NCBI RefSeq assembly: GCF_016746095.1
Contig: NZ_JAERTY010000001.1
Span: forward strand, 124,001 to 188,000
DNA: 64,000 nucleotides
Direction of reading: 5' to 3'
Source of the DNA: Sphingobacterium faecale
GTDB lineage: Bacteria; Bacteroidota; Bacteroidia; Sphingobacteriales; Sphingobacteriaceae
The notes below the pieces were generated by a model. It was given only the letters and a program-made list of their open reading frames with translations, did no database searches and was not told the origin of the DNA. A program made the position numbers and the translations under genes. Each line of letters begins with the position of its first letter. Positions within the stretch are counted from its first letter, which is position 1. Shown piece by piece: positions 9,679 through 18,787 of this stretch.

Positions 9679-10830
9679 ATGCAGGAACACCTATATCGCT
9701 TAATTGTTAAGGAACAGACGGAAGGTCTTTCGGAAGAGGAGGAAAAGATACTGAACAGCTGGTTGCAGGATAACACAACGCATCGGGAAGCTTACGGGCG
9801 AGCGACAGCTTTAGTGGATAACTGTAAGCTGGTAGGAGTGTACGAAGGTATTGATGTGGCTCAGGCATGGACAAAGGTAGCATCAGCAATCTCCACCGAT
9901 GAAGCTAAGGTGATAAAGTCCACTACATGGCGAAGGTGGATACCTTATGTTGCTGCAGCCGCTATGTTGGTGCTCTCCATTGGTGTTTGGAAGTATAGTC
10001 GCAAAGTGAAAGATCATAGGCAAATGGAGAGTGCTATTGCAGATGTTGCGCCAGGAGGCAATAGAGCTTACCTTAAAACCGAATCCGGCGAGCAGATTTC
10101 ACTTAGTACCAGCCAATCGACCTTGGTAATTGGCGATGAGATCAATTATGCCGATGGATCCCGGGTTCAGGGCATTCCTGCCGACAATTCCACTGTACAG
10201 AATTTACAACTGGTGATCCCACGTGGAGGTACCTATCAGGTAATACTGGACGATGGAACCAAGGTCTGGTTGAATTCAGATTCCAAATTGCGGTATCCGA
10301 ATCGATTTGAAGGAACAGCACGTAGGGTACAATTGGAGGGTGAAGCTTATTTTGAGGTTGCCAAAGACAAAAACAAACTGTTTATTGTCGATGGTGGCAA
10401 GCAAGAAATTACAGTGACCGGTACCCAATTCAATCTCAATACCTACAAGGACGAGCCTATGACCACCACGACCCTAGTCGAGGGGCAGGTACGGATTGCG
10501 GATCTCAGCAACGGCCATACGGCAGTGCTGGCCCCCGGACAACAGGCCGTTTCGGGTAAGAGGGGATTAGAGGTGCAGACCGTCAATACCGACGTATTTA
10601 TCGCCTGGAAAGACAATTATTTCGTGTTCGAAAGCATTCCATTGCCTGCCGTGCTTCGGCAGCTCAGCCGCTGGTATGATGTAGAAGTAGACTATGAAGG
10701 ACTTCCCCATGAAACCATAAGTGCCCGAATCAGACGCGACAAAAATATATCAGTGGTGCTTCGTGCCATAGCACAGACCTCAGGAATCGATTTTCAGATT
10801 AAGGAAAGGAGGATTATGGTCAAGGAATAA
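9679..10830 (+). CDS. FecR family anti-sigma factor
   Basis: A 383-residue inner-membrane anti-sigma factor with the same build as the one at 6468-7622. It has a cytoplasmic N-terminal sigma-binding region, one membrane segment at about 92-110 (WIPYVAAAAMLVLSIGVW), a periplasmic FecR domain with VIPRGGTYQVILDDGTKVWL near 185, and a C-terminal DUF4974-like domain from about 315. The first ATG after the spacer gives a normal start. It is predicted to hold the sigma factor encoded just upstream and to be read by the STN domain of the SusC that follows. Confidence 0.94.
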   Translation: MQEHLYRLIVKEQTEGLSEEEEKILNSWLQDNTTHREAYGRATALVDNCKLVGVYEGIDVAQAWTKVASAISTDEAKVIKSTTWRRWIPYVAAAAMLVLSIGVWKYSRKVKDHRQMESAIADVAPGGNRAYLKTESGEQISLSTSQSTLVIGDEINYADGSRVQGIPADNSTVQNLQLVIPRGGTYQVILDDGTKVWLNSDSKLRYPNRFEGTARRVQLEGEAYFEVAKDKNKLFIVDGGKQEITVTGTQFNLNTYKDEPMTTTTLVEGQVRIADLSNGHTAVLAPGQQAVSGKRGLEVQTVNTDVFIAWKDNYFVFESIPLPAVLRQLSRWYDVEVDYEGLPHETISARIRRDKNISVVLRAIAQTSGIDFQIKERRIMVKE

Positions 10831-10864
10831 ATGTACTATTACCATTTTTTCCTGAAACAAAGAA

Positions 10865-10892
10865 GCCGCTTCGACTTGGACCTCGAAACGGC
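10865..10892 (+). promoter_or_regulatory. Stem-loop in the fecR-susC spacer
   Basis: GCCG-C-TTCGA (10865-10874) pairs with TCGAA-A-CGGC (10883-10892), giving nine base pairs with one internal mismatch and an 8-nt loop. It lies 34 bp after the fecR stop and 63 bp before the susC start. No T-tract follows on the plus strand, so it is not a full terminator. It may act as an mRNA stabiliser or processing site between the low-level sigma/fecR message and the abundant susCD message. Confidence 0.35.
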
Positions 10893-10955
10893 AACAGGTT
10901 AGGAAAAAACAAAAAGCGTGTAACTATCTATTTTATAACCTAACAGTACAAATTT

Positions 10956-13900
10956 ATGAATAAAGAACTCCTTATTCAAGGAAAAACTATCCGCGAATAT
11001 TGGGCTACGTACTTGCGCTTCGTACGGCCATTTTATTATATGCTATTGATTATGAAAATAACAGCATTATTTATCGTCCTATTTACTTTTCAGGCTTCGG
11101 CTTCCCTGTTTGGACAAAACATCAATTTATCGTATACCAAGACTTCGTTGAAAACGGTTATTAATGCGGTCAGTGCACAGGGAAAGATCGACTTCGTCTA
11201 CAAAGATCGGTTTTTAGAGCAGGCTAGACCTGTGACTATCGAGTTAAAAAATGCCACGCTAGAGACGGCTTTAGAGCAGATTTTTAGTGGGCAGCCTTTT
11301 CAGTATAAGATGGAAGACGGTATTGTATACCTCGTTCCACGTCCTACAGAAAAGGAGTCCCCTGCAGGCGGTACCCAACAACAACCCATTCGTGGTCGGG
11401 TCGTCAATGAAAAAGGAGAACCTCTTGCTGGCGCTAACGTCCAAGTCAGATCAACTAAGATATCTGTTAGGACTGATGAGAAGGGGAATTTCACGCTACC
11501 TAATATCGATGACAAAGCAAGTATAGAAATTTCATACGTCGGATATAATGTCTATCAAACCAAGGCTAGCACGACCTATTTTACTATTAGTCTTATACCA
11601 ATTACTACAGAGCTTGAGGAAGTAAACATAGTCAATACAGGCTATCAACGGATTGCGCTAGAGCGGAGCGCGGGTTCATTTGGAAAGCCCGATCATCAAA
11701 TCATGCGCAATCGTTCAACCAGTATGAATGTAGTCCAGAGATTAGAAGGTTTAATCCCGGGTTTAACGATAAATAACGCACCAGGAGAAGGGGGAGTATT
11801 GATTCGCGGTTTGAGTTCCATTAATTCAAATGTAACTCCTTTAGTAGTTGTCGATGGAATACCTGTTAGCGATATTAATTCCCTAAATCCTCAGGATGTT
11901 GAAGATGTTACGGTCTTGAAAGATGCCGTTGCAGCTTCCATATATGGCGCTAGAGCTTCTAATGGTGTAATCGTAATCAGCACGAAGAAGGGCAGGTCAT
12001 CCGAAGGATTAAAAATTAATTATGATGGATTTATTAGCTTTCAAGGGAAGCCCGATCTGGAGTACCAGCCCTCATTAACCAGTCAACAATATATACAAGC
12101 AGCACGAGAGGTTTTTGACCCGGTAGTATACCCATGGAGTACGGTGTCCGCTGCTCCAAGGGGTCTTCTTAACGTAGGTATACCACCGCACGAAATGATA
12201 TTGTATAACCAGTACAAGGGAGTTATTACCCAAGCTCAAGCCAACGCGAGCCTTGATAGCCTTGCAAATATTGACAATAGAAGTCAGATAGAAAATCTGT
12301 GGTATAGAAACGCATCTTTAATGAATCATACGCTATCGCTTAATGGTGGTGGAAAAGTTCATTCATTTTATGGTTCATTGGCTTACACAGATACAAAATC
12401 AAACCGTCCGGGAGAAAAGAATCGATCGTATAAGATTAACTTACGTCAAGATTTTAACTTTACGAAGTTTCTAAAGGCTTATTTAATAACAGATTTGACC
12501 AATAATATAGGATCGTTACCGAGACATGTATCCGTGACCAATCGGTTCTATCCTTACCAATTATTCCAAGATGCTCAAGGAAGCAGCTTATCGATGTCCT
12601 ATTTAGGCGCATTTTCAGATGATGCCCGTCTTGATGCATCTTCTAGAGGGCGTATTGATCTAGACTATTTTCCTCTAAAAGATGTGTACTTGGCTGATGC
12701 TAAAAATAATTCGCTGCTAAACAGAATAACAGGGGGAATTACTATCGATCTTTTAAAAGGTTTGCGATATGAAGGCGTTTATGGTTATATCAGAGGTCAC
12801 CATAAAAATACACTTTATGATGACAACACGAGCTTTGTGCAACGACATGAACTCTTGCAATTTACCGTTGCTGCAGACCCTTCCGTGACACCAGTTTATC
12901 ACCTTCCTTTGACTGGTGGAAAATTCTTCGCTAGTAACAGTATTCAGCGCGATTGGACAATCCGTAACCAATTTGTATATGATAGGACCTTTGCAGAGGG
13001 GCAACATCAATTGACTGCATTGCTGGGACAGGAAGCACAGGAACAGTTTACCACAACAAACGAAAATACCGTAAGAGGTTACAGTCGTCAATTACGTAAT
13101 GGAATTCCTTTGGACTATGCGGCACTCAGCTTAGGTATTCATAACCCCATTTTTATTAATAATGCTGGTAGAAGTGTTTTGCCAGCAGACTTTTACTTTG
13201 AGCGTGAGGCACAGACCCGTTTCAATTCCTATTACACGAATGCAGCCTATACTTTTGCCAGAACATACTCATTGAATGCAAGCTGGCGGATTGACAAAAG
13301 CAATTTGTTTGGATTGGATAAAGGTGCACAAAATAGGCCGCTTTGGAGCGCTGGTGTTAGATGGTTTGTTAGTAATGAATCGTTTTTGAAAAATATAACA
13401 GTTATAGATAAGTTGGCACTACGTGCTACGTACGGTGTTACAGGCAATGCTCCGATTCCAGGAACAGCCTCGTCTTACGATATTCTTTCTTCCCGTTCTG
13501 GCGCATCGTTGCCTGGTGGAAGAAGCTTATTAATCGAGACACCAGGCAACCCTGCTTTGTCCTGGGAAAGTACAGAAACAATTAACTTCGGTGTTGACTT
13601 TTCTGTACTCAACGATCGGCTCTCTGGATCGATTGATTATTACCGAAAATCGACTGAGGATTTGATAGGTCAGTTGGCGGTAAGCTCCCTTTCGGGGTAT
13701 TCTTCAATTGTAGGCAACTTTGGCAATATGAGAAATAATGGAATTGAATCTTCAATTATATCTACAAATATAAATAAGAGAGACTTCAAGTGGAGTACCC
13801 GGCTCAGCATAGCCTATAATAAGAATAAGATTACAGAGTTAAAGCTGCCAGCGCCGATCACGACGGGAGGGGAGATGGTGAACCAAATTTATTATCCTGG

Positions 13901-14597
13901 TTATTCTGCCTTTTCTGTTTTCGCCTATCAGTTTGCGGGATTGGATAACATGGGCGATCCTATGATTGACCGTGCGGACGGGACTAAGACCAAAACCCGC
14001 AACGTGTCGATGCCAGAAGATATTTTGTACCTAGGCACAAGCCAGCCACCCGTTAGTGGAGGATTGACCAATACGTTTACTTATAAGAGCTTAACCTTGG
14101 ACTTCAATGCTGTCTTCAATTTTGGTCATAAAATGAGAAGAGATGTAGGGAACTATTTTAGCGGTCGTTTGGTGGGGAGTAATGCGCTTGCGTTGAGTGC
14201 TGGCAGATATACTTCTGCGGTCAATCTGAACTCTGGCAATATACATTCAATATTTAACGAACGATGGAGACAGCCTGGTGATGAAAATATTACCAATGTT
14301 CCTTCATATGTGGCAAATACGTCATTATCTAATAGCAGAAGAGACATCAACTATTATGTTTTGGGAGATCTAAATGTTTTAGACGCCTCCTATATCAAAA
14401 TGAGAGATATAACTCTCTCTTACAGTCTACCACAGAATCTAGTAGAAGCAATCCATGCAGGCAGCGTGACATTCAGGATGCAGGTTTCAAATATAATGCT
14501 TTGGAAAGCAAATAAATATGGTATTGACCCAGAGTTTGGCGCACGTATTCGGAATATGCAGAGAATTATAACTGCTGGTGCACATGTATCATTTTAA
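10956..14597 (+). CDS. SusC/RagA family TonB-dependent transporter with STN domain
   Basis: A 1213-residue outer-membrane transporter. It has a long charged N-terminus before the signal peptide (about 33-54, MKITALFIVLFTFQASAS), an STN domain at about 55-125, a carboxypeptidase-regulatory-like domain at about 145-220, and a plug starting at TGYQRIALERSAGSF and containing VTVLKDAVAASIYGARASNG. The beta barrel fills the rest. The STN domain and the upstream sigma/FecR pair indicate regulation by trans-envelope signalling. It is followed after 16 bp by its SusD partner. The ligand cannot be told from sequence. Confidence 0.95.
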   Translation: MNKELLIQGKTIREYWATYLRFVRPFYYMLLIMKITALFIVLFTFQASASLFGQNINLSYTKTSLKTVINAVSAQGKIDFVYKDRFLEQARPVTIELKNATLETALEQIFSGQPFQYKMEDGIVYLVPRPTEKESPAGGTQQQPIRGRVVNEKGEPLAGANVQVRSTKISVRTDEKGNFTLPNIDDKASIEISYVGYNVYQTKASTTYFTISLIPITTELEEVNIVNTGYQRIALERSAGSFGKPDHQIMRNRSTSMNVVQRLEGLIPGLTINNAPGEGGVLIRGLSSINSNVTPLVVVDGIPVSDINSLNPQDVEDVTVLKDAVAASIYGARASNGVIVISTKKGRSSEGLKINYDGFISFQGKPDLEYQPSLTSQQYIQAAREVFDPVVYPWSTVSAAPRGLLNVGIPPHEMILYNQYKGVITQAQANASLDSLANIDNRSQIENLWYRNASLMNHTLSLNGGGKVHSFYGSLAYTDTKSNRPGEKNRSYKINLRQDFNFTKFLKAYLITDLTNNIGSLPRHVSVTNRFYPYQLFQDAQGSSLSMSYLGAFSDDARLDASSRGRIDLDYFPLKDVYLADAKNNSLLNRITGGITIDLLKGLRYEGVYGYIRGHHKNTLYDDNTSFVQRHELLQFTVAADPSVTPVYHLPLTGGKFFASNSIQRDWTIRNQFVYDRTFAEGQHQLTALLGQEAQEQFTTTNENTVRGYSRQLRNGIPLDYAALSLGIHNPIFINNAGRSVLPADFYFEREAQTRFNSYYTNAAYTFARTYSLNASWRIDKSNLFGLDKGAQNRPLWSAGVRWFVSNESFLKNITVIDKLALRATYGVTGNAPIPGTASSYDILSSRSGASLPGGRSLLIETPGNPALSWESTETINFGVDFSVLNDRLSGSIDYYRKSTEDLIGQLAVSSLSGYSSIVGNFGNMRNNGIESSIISTNINKRDFKWSTRLSIAYNKNKITELKLPAPITTGGEMVNQIYYPGYSAFSVFAYQFAGLDNMGDPMIDRADGTKTKTRNVSMPEDILYLGTSQPPVSGGLTNTFTYKSLTLDFNAVFNFGHKMRRDVGNYFSGRLVGSNALALSAGRYTSAVNLNSGNIHSIFNERWRQPGDENITNVPSYVANTSLSNSRRDINYYVLGDLNVLDASYIKMRDITLSYSLPQNLVEAIHAGSVTFRMQVSNIMLWKANKYGIDPEFGARIRNMQRIITAGAHVSF

Positions 14598-14613
14598 CGA
14601 AAGAGTAATAAAA

Positions 14614-16041
14614 ATGAAAAAAACTATATATATGAGCCTGCTCTTGATTGCATTTGCAGGTTGCAAAAAGAGCTTTTTAGAAATTACACCCACAGGCCGG
14701 ATTGTTGCGGAAACGACGTCTGACTACGATCTGATGTTAAATAGTCTAACGCTCGGAAATCAATTTATGACTTATGCTCAAGCTATGGGGGATGAGCTAG
14801 CAGCTTTTGAACCATATTATTTAGGTGCTAGTTTACAGCAACAACGTGCTTTTCAATGGGAAAATACCATTTATGAGCCCGATGAAGATGCTCCAGAAAT
14901 TCAATATCCTACTTTAGCGTTATATGCGTACAATAAGATTATCAATGAAGTGCTGAATTCTAAAGGTGGTTCTGAGGCACAGAAGAATTCAGTAAGAGCT
15001 GAGGCATTAGCGGGTAGAGCCTGGGTGTACATTCAACTCATTAATACCTTTGCAAAGCCTTATAATGCAGCCACAGCGGCTACTGACCTAGGCTTTCCTA
15101 TTATTACAGAGGCTAATGTCACAGTCAATACGTATCCTCGGAAATCTGTGAAAGAGATTTATGATTTTATCTTAAAAGATCTTCAGGATGCGATTCCATA
15201 CCTTTCAGCTACCCCTTTGCACAGGTTTCGGATGTCAAAACCAGCCGCTGAGGCTTTACTGGGTAAAACATATCTATTTATGGGGTTGTATGAAGAATCG
15301 CTAGTCCATTTAAATAATGCTATGACAGGGATTAAAGATTCTAATTATCCGTTTCGATTATATGACTACAATGTCGACTTTGAGCCTGGAGGAGAACTTA
15401 GTCCTGTTAATGAGTATGGGCCATCATTTCCTAACCTTTTCAATAATTTAGAAAACCTCTATACGAGGCAAACTTTTGGGGACTGGATATTAACGAATAC
15501 ACTACTGCTGACGCCAGAAACAATGGCTTTGTATGGGGCCAATGATTTACGAAGGAGATTAATGAGCGAAACTCCATTTCCCAAAGGAGATAATTTTCCG
15601 TTAGGTATGGCACATAGGATCAGTCCATTTTCACCGATAATTGGAATGGTAGTGCCTGACGTTTATTTAATGCGCGCCGAGGTTAATGCGCGGTTGGGCA
15701 ATTTAAGTGTAGCAAAGGAAGATTTAGAAAGACTGAGGAATAAGCGTATGCCTTCTGCAGACGCAATTGTACCCACAACTATCGCTGCAGACAGAATAGA
15801 GCTGATAAAATTCATTCTTGATGAGCGGATCAGGGAGTTTTCCGCTTTGGGGTACCGTTGGTTTGATATGCGACGCTTGTCTGTAGATCCGGAATTCAAG
15901 TCGACAGTTAAATACAATCATAAGCTATACGCTGAAGATGGAAGTCTAGTAGGAAATTTTATCCTTCGCCCTGAACGGTTAACCTTTAAAATACCTCAGA
16001 AAATTTTACTTGAAAATCCTGATATGCAGGATAATCCTTAA
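14614..16041 (+). CDS. SusD/RagB family nutrient-binding outer-membrane lipoprotein
   Basis: The partner of the preceding SusC. I chose the ATG at 14614 (MKKTIYMSLLLIAFAGCKKS) over the ATG 12 codons upstream, because it begins directly with a lipoprotein signal peptide and lipobox AFAGC and does not overlap susC. The mature start KKSFLEITPTG and the C-terminal block LDERIREFSALGYRWFDMRR are typical of the family. The length of 475 residues is normal. The gene for a TlpA-like protein starts one base after the stop codon. Confidence 0.93.
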   Translation: MKKTIYMSLLLIAFAGCKKSFLEITPTGRIVAETTSDYDLMLNSLTLGNQFMTYAQAMGDELAAFEPYYLGASLQQQRAFQWENTIYEPDEDAPEIQYPTLALYAYNKIINEVLNSKGGSEAQKNSVRAEALAGRAWVYIQLINTFAKPYNAATAATDLGFPIITEANVTVNTYPRKSVKEIYDFILKDLQDAIPYLSATPLHRFRMSKPAAEALLGKTYLFMGLYEESLVHLNNAMTGIKDSNYPFRLYDYNVDFEPGGELSPVNEYGPSFPNLFNNLENLYTRQTFGDWILTNTLLLTPETMALYGANDLRRRLMSETPFPKGDNFPLGMAHRISPFSPIIGMVVPDVYLMRAEVNARLGNLSVAKEDLERLRNKRMPSADAIVPTTIAADRIELIKFILDERIREFSALGYRWFDMRRLSVDPEFKSTVKYNHKLYAEDGSLVGNFILRPERLTFKIPQKILLENPDMQDNP

Positions 16042-16042
16042 G

Positions 16043-17275
16043 ATGAAAAATATGAAAAGAAGAAAACTATTATCATTATTAACAATAATAATTACTGCAT
16101 TGACAGCCAAAGGTCAGGACACCTTCACTATTGAAGGTATAATATTTGGGAATGTAGAAGGTATGACGGTTCACCTTTTAAAAGGAGATAGAGAAGAGAG
16201 CAGGGTTGCAGTAGACAGCACGATCATAAAGGGTGGAAAATTTCATTTTAAAGGAAGTGTGGCGATACCTGAACCTTATGCGATCAAGATCTTTCTGACT
16301 GACGATCGTAGTTTTTTTACAGCCGATATGGAATACATTGAGCGACCACATATACCACTGTTCTTAAAAAATAGTGAAAAAATATTTATTGAAGCAGATA
16401 TAGACAAGATGCTTCCTGCGAAGATTAAATCTTTAGCCTATGATTTTACTAGTATAAGGGTTAGCGGCTCCAAGTCAAATGCCGGATACATGGAATATAT
16501 CCAAGGAATGACGCCTCTGTGGTCCGCTCTAGAAACAGTATCTGCTCCATACAAAGCCTATTTGGCCAAAAGGCCAGATGTTGATTTGAAGGAAGGGATA
16601 GCGGCTGTCAGACCCATAGAGGAAATTGACCATGAAATAGCGAGGTTTTACAAAAAATTTATCAGAAGCCATGGTGACAACATTGCCGCTGTTTACGCAT
16701 TAGAACAAGCAATTTATTCCTCCAATGAAGGCATCTTTGAGGCGGAAGAAATAGATGAATTACTAGCTGTGTTTTCTGACCATATCAGAACAACATCTTA
16801 TTTCAAAAGCATAGAGGCAATAGCCAATGAAACTAAAAAATATGCGGTGGGCCAAAAATTTACTGATATGAACCTTATAGACCCTACCTACAAATTGGTG
16901 AAACTCTCAGACCACGTAGGCAAAGGAAAGTATGTGTTACTTGATTTCTGGGGGCCTTGGTGTGTACCCTGCCGCAAAGAGTTTCCCTTTGTGAAGCAGG
17001 TCTATGAGCAGTATCATGCTAAGGGGTTAGAAATATTAGCCATTTCAGTGGATAGTCATAAGGGAAGATGGCTCCGGGCGATAGAGGAGGAGAACTTGCC
17101 TTGGCAAAACGTAGCTTATGCTACCCATCCTTTCACGAAAGAATCGGATATAAAGACATATGCTTACTGGTCAATACCTTTCTACTTACTTATTGGTCCT
17201 GATGGAACCATTGTCGACCGTAATCCACACGGCGTGTACTTGCACCAAAAAATGATAGAGATATTTGGTGAGTAG
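16043..17275 (+). CDS. TlpA-like thioredoxin with DUF4369-like N-terminal domain
   Basis: An exported thiol-disulfide oxidoreductase of about 410 residues. I start it at 16043 (MKNMKRRKLLSLLTI), directly after the susD stop; an ATG three codons later is also possible. A signal peptide ends near TAKGQD. The first half is a DUF4369-like domain, and the C-terminal 140 residues are a TlpA fold with the redox site WCVPC, preceded by YVLLDFWGP. It completes the sigma-FecR-SusC-SusD-TlpA order also seen at 46-8294. Modules of this build are common in Sphingobacteriaceae and often lack glycoside hydrolases, which argues against a plain polysaccharide substrate. Confidence 0.91.
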   Translation: MKNMKRRKLLSLLTIIITALTAKGQDTFTIEGIIFGNVEGMTVHLLKGDREESRVAVDSTIIKGGKFHFKGSVAIPEPYAIKIFLTDDRSFFTADMEYIERPHIPLFLKNSEKIFIEADIDKMLPAKIKSLAYDFTSIRVSGSKSNAGYMEYIQGMTPLWSALETVSAPYKAYLAKRPDVDLKEGIAAVRPIEEIDHEIARFYKKFIRSHGDNIAAVYALEQAIYSSNEGIFEAEEIDELLAVFSDHIRTTSYFKSIEAIANETKKYAVGQKFTDMNLIDPTYKLVKLSDHVGKGKYVLLDFWGPWCVPCRKEFPFVKQVYEQYHAKGLEILAISVDSHKGRWLRAIEEENLPWQNVAYATHPFTKESDIKTYAYWSIPFYLLIGPDGTIVDRNPHGVYLHQKMIEIFGE

Positions 17276-17624
17276 AACAATCGAAGATAAAAATTACGAT
17301 GAAGATGATAAAGGAAAGCTATTTGTAGCAGTGACTATGCTGTTTACTGTAGCAAGTACGGCGCAGTAAAACGATATCAGACAATCAAATCCAGTTGCAG
17401 ATAGTCTATTGCCTTCGGCAAAGATGGGAGGCCGCGGAACCAATTGGCCAACCAGCTTTGTATGGTGTTCATTTCCAGAGACACTCAAGCAGTACTTAAC
17501 GGTGTGACGTGTCATCAATGCTCTTGACGAGCGGAGATTTGTTTAATCAATATGAACTATTCATAATCAAAGTACTGACATTAAATACGCTGATTTTATT
17601 TGAGACTTTCTGAAAGCCTTTTTA
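17276..17624. other. Decayed gap between TlpA and the AraC fragment
   Basis: This stretch of 349 bp has no intact gene. It holds the frameshifted signal-peptide remnant described at 17299-17507 and about 115 bp without recognisable content. Remnants on both sides (the secreted-protein start and the headless AraC) suggest that deletion removed material here. Confidence 0.5.
17299..17507 (+). pseudogene. Decayed secreted-protein start, possibly an M16 peptidase remnant
   Basis: An ATG at 17299 opens MKMIKESYL and then stops. Two thirds of a codon out of phase, from 17322, the sequence reads FVAVTMLFTVASTAQ, a clear signal-peptide core with an AQ cleavage end. It is interrupted by TAA at 17367 and then continues in frame as NDIRQSNPVADSLLPSAKMG. 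This looks like the N-terminus of a secreted M16-type zinc peptidase, a gene often found after SusCD-TlpA in this group, broken by a frameshift, a stop and a large deletion. The signal peptide is convincing; the M16 assignment is a guess from the DSLLPSAKMG stretch. Confidence 0.4.
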
Positions 17625-18080
17625 ATGAAACAATTATATCAGTTTTTACAGTTGGTGTACAAGGTACACCCTCTCGATAAAGATAGTTTTAAGCTAGAGC
17701 TGAAAGCTTATGAAGAAGCAGATAGCTTACCGACGTTGCGTATTCGGGTTGTCTGTCAATATATTGCAGACAATTATGCGGAGCCTTTGTCGCTTTCTAA
17801 CGTTGCAGATAGCGTTTACCTGTCTCCTGAGGCGTTTTGCCGGTATTTTAAGAAACATACCGGTTTAACATTTAAGGGGTATCTGAATCGGGTCAGAGTC
17901 GTTGAAAGCTGTAGGATGCTTAAGACGAATAATGACGAACAACCTATTGCCAATATTGCTTATGCATGCGGTTTTGGTAGTATTTCCAATTTTAATAGGA
18001 CATTTAAACATGTCATGGGTATGTCGCCCAGTACTTTCCTTAAGCAGGATTCTACGACATTCTGTAGGGAAGTACTGTAA
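17625..18080 (+). CDS. AraC family DNA-binding domain protein, N-terminally truncated
   Basis: A 151-residue protein consisting almost only of the AraC-type double HTH domain (about 40-147). It has the second-helix signature IANIAYACGFGSISNFNRTFKHVMGMSP. Members in this group usually have about 270-300 residues with an N-terminal cupin sensor, which is missing here. An in-frame stop (TGA at 17601) lies eight codons upstream, and the first residues (LYQFLQLVYKV) resemble the linker helix that follows the cupin. It is therefore probably the surviving 3-prime part of a longer gene, although it could still be made as a short regulator. A strong terminator follows the stop codon. Confidence 0.75.
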   Translation: MKQLYQFLQLVYKVHPLDKDSFKLELKAYEEADSLPTLRIRVVCQYIADNYAEPLSLSNVADSVYLSPEAFCRYFKKHTGLTFKGYLNRVRVVESCRMLKTNNDEQPIANIAYACGFGSISNFNRTFKHVMGMSPSTFLKQDSTTFCREVL

Positions 18081-18105
18081 AAGGAGAGCATAGCTCTCCT
18101 TTTTA
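18079..18105 (+). terminator. Intrinsic terminator after the AraC-type gene
   Basis: A perfect 7-bp stem GGAGAGC (18083-18089) / GCTCTCC (18093-18099), with a 3-nt loop ATA, is followed by five T residues. It overlaps the stop codon of the AraC fragment and ends plus-strand transcription of the preceding module. Confidence 0.9.
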
Positions 18106-18282
18106 TATGTTTTTAGTGAACTCGTCCCTCCACTAGATCAGCTGCCTTCTACGGACGATATTTTGATAAGATTTGTAACCAACAGCTGTTTTAGGAATGA
18201 TATATAACAGAATCATTCACATCGATAAGTTTCATAATATTATATCTTTATTAAATTCCAAATATAGCTAATCCTACTCTTT

Positions 18283-18324
18283 TGTCAATCATTTTTGGCT
18301 TATTCTGATTGTCAATCATTTTTG
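18283..18324. repeat. 15-bp direct repeat at the 3-prime end of the XRE gene
   Basis: TGTCAATCATTTTTG occurs at 18283-18297 and again at 18310-18324, a spacing of 27 bp. The second copy covers the stop codon and last codons of the minus-strand regulator gene. Such a repeat could come from slippage or mark a former recombination end. Confidence 0.7.
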
Positions 18325-18722
18325 TACTTTTTCCTTTTATTACTGGCGGCTTTGGTCTCTTCCTCGGCTAGGATGATGTCGACAACTACCGTTTCGAAGA
18401 GCTTGGAGTCGGTGCCGTCCGCTTTTTTCTTTGGCACCTTTTTGTAACGGATAATAATCTGCTCGTCCGCAGGAATCCCGTTAGGGAAGAGCTCGTCTAA
18501 AGAGTCGAGATTAAGTGCTTTCTTTAATAGACCTAAATGACGGATATTATACTTCTGGTCTTCTCCAAGCGATTCACAGTTAGAAACAAAGGTCTTAAAT
18601 AACCCCATATTATTACTTAGTTTTTCTTGAGATAAGCCTTTTATAGTACGAATGGCTTTCACATTTTTAATTAATTCGTATTCTATCCTGTACAAAGGGT
18701 TTGATTTCAAAAGATCTTCCAT
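18312..18722 (-). CDS. XRE-type helix-turn-helix regulator
   Basis: A 136-residue protein. Residues about 15-75 form a Cro/C1-like HTH (ELIKNVKAIRTIKGLSQEKL, then a scaffold helix and FKTFVSNCE). The rest is a short charged tail, rich in lysine at the end. It has no sensor domain or membrane segment. It is alone on the minus strand, facing the candidate RNA gene. A near-palindrome lies 21 bp before its start, so it may regulate itself and the divergent transcript. The ligand and targets are unknown. It could be a relic of a toxin-antitoxin or mobile element, but no partner gene is present. Confidence 0.82.
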   Translation of the reverse strand: MEDLLKSNPLYRIEYELIKNVKAIRTIKGLSQEKLSNNMGLFKTFVSNCESLGEDQKYNIRHLGLLKKALNLDSLDELFPNGIPADEQIIIRYKKVPKKKADGTDSKLFETVVVDIILAEEETKAASNKRKKYKND

Positions 18723-18742
18723 ATTCTATAAAAAAATAAACC

Positions 18743-18756
18743 ACCAATATGTTGGT
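18743..18756. promoter_or_regulatory. Candidate operator palindrome between XRE gene and RNA candidate
   Basis: ACCAA-TATG-TTGGT forms 5-bp arms around a 4-bp centre. It lies 21 bp before the XRE start codon on one side and covers the minus-33 region of the divergent plus-strand promoter on the other. A site of this size and position is typical of HTH autoregulators; binding by the XRE protein is inferred. Confidence 0.45.
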
Positions 18757-18782
18757 AGTATTGTTTTGTGTTTGTATATTTG
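18751..18782 (+). promoter_or_regulatory. Bacteroidota-type promoter driving the structured RNA candidate
   Basis: TATATTTG (18775-18782) matches the TAnnTTTG minus-7 consensus exactly. GTTG (18751-18754), one base off TTTG, lies 20 bp upstream, the normal spacing. Transcription would start around 18788-18790, at the first base of a perfect hairpin (18788-18802). That supports a real RNA gene here. Confidence 0.6.
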
Positions 18783-18787
18783 TATAG

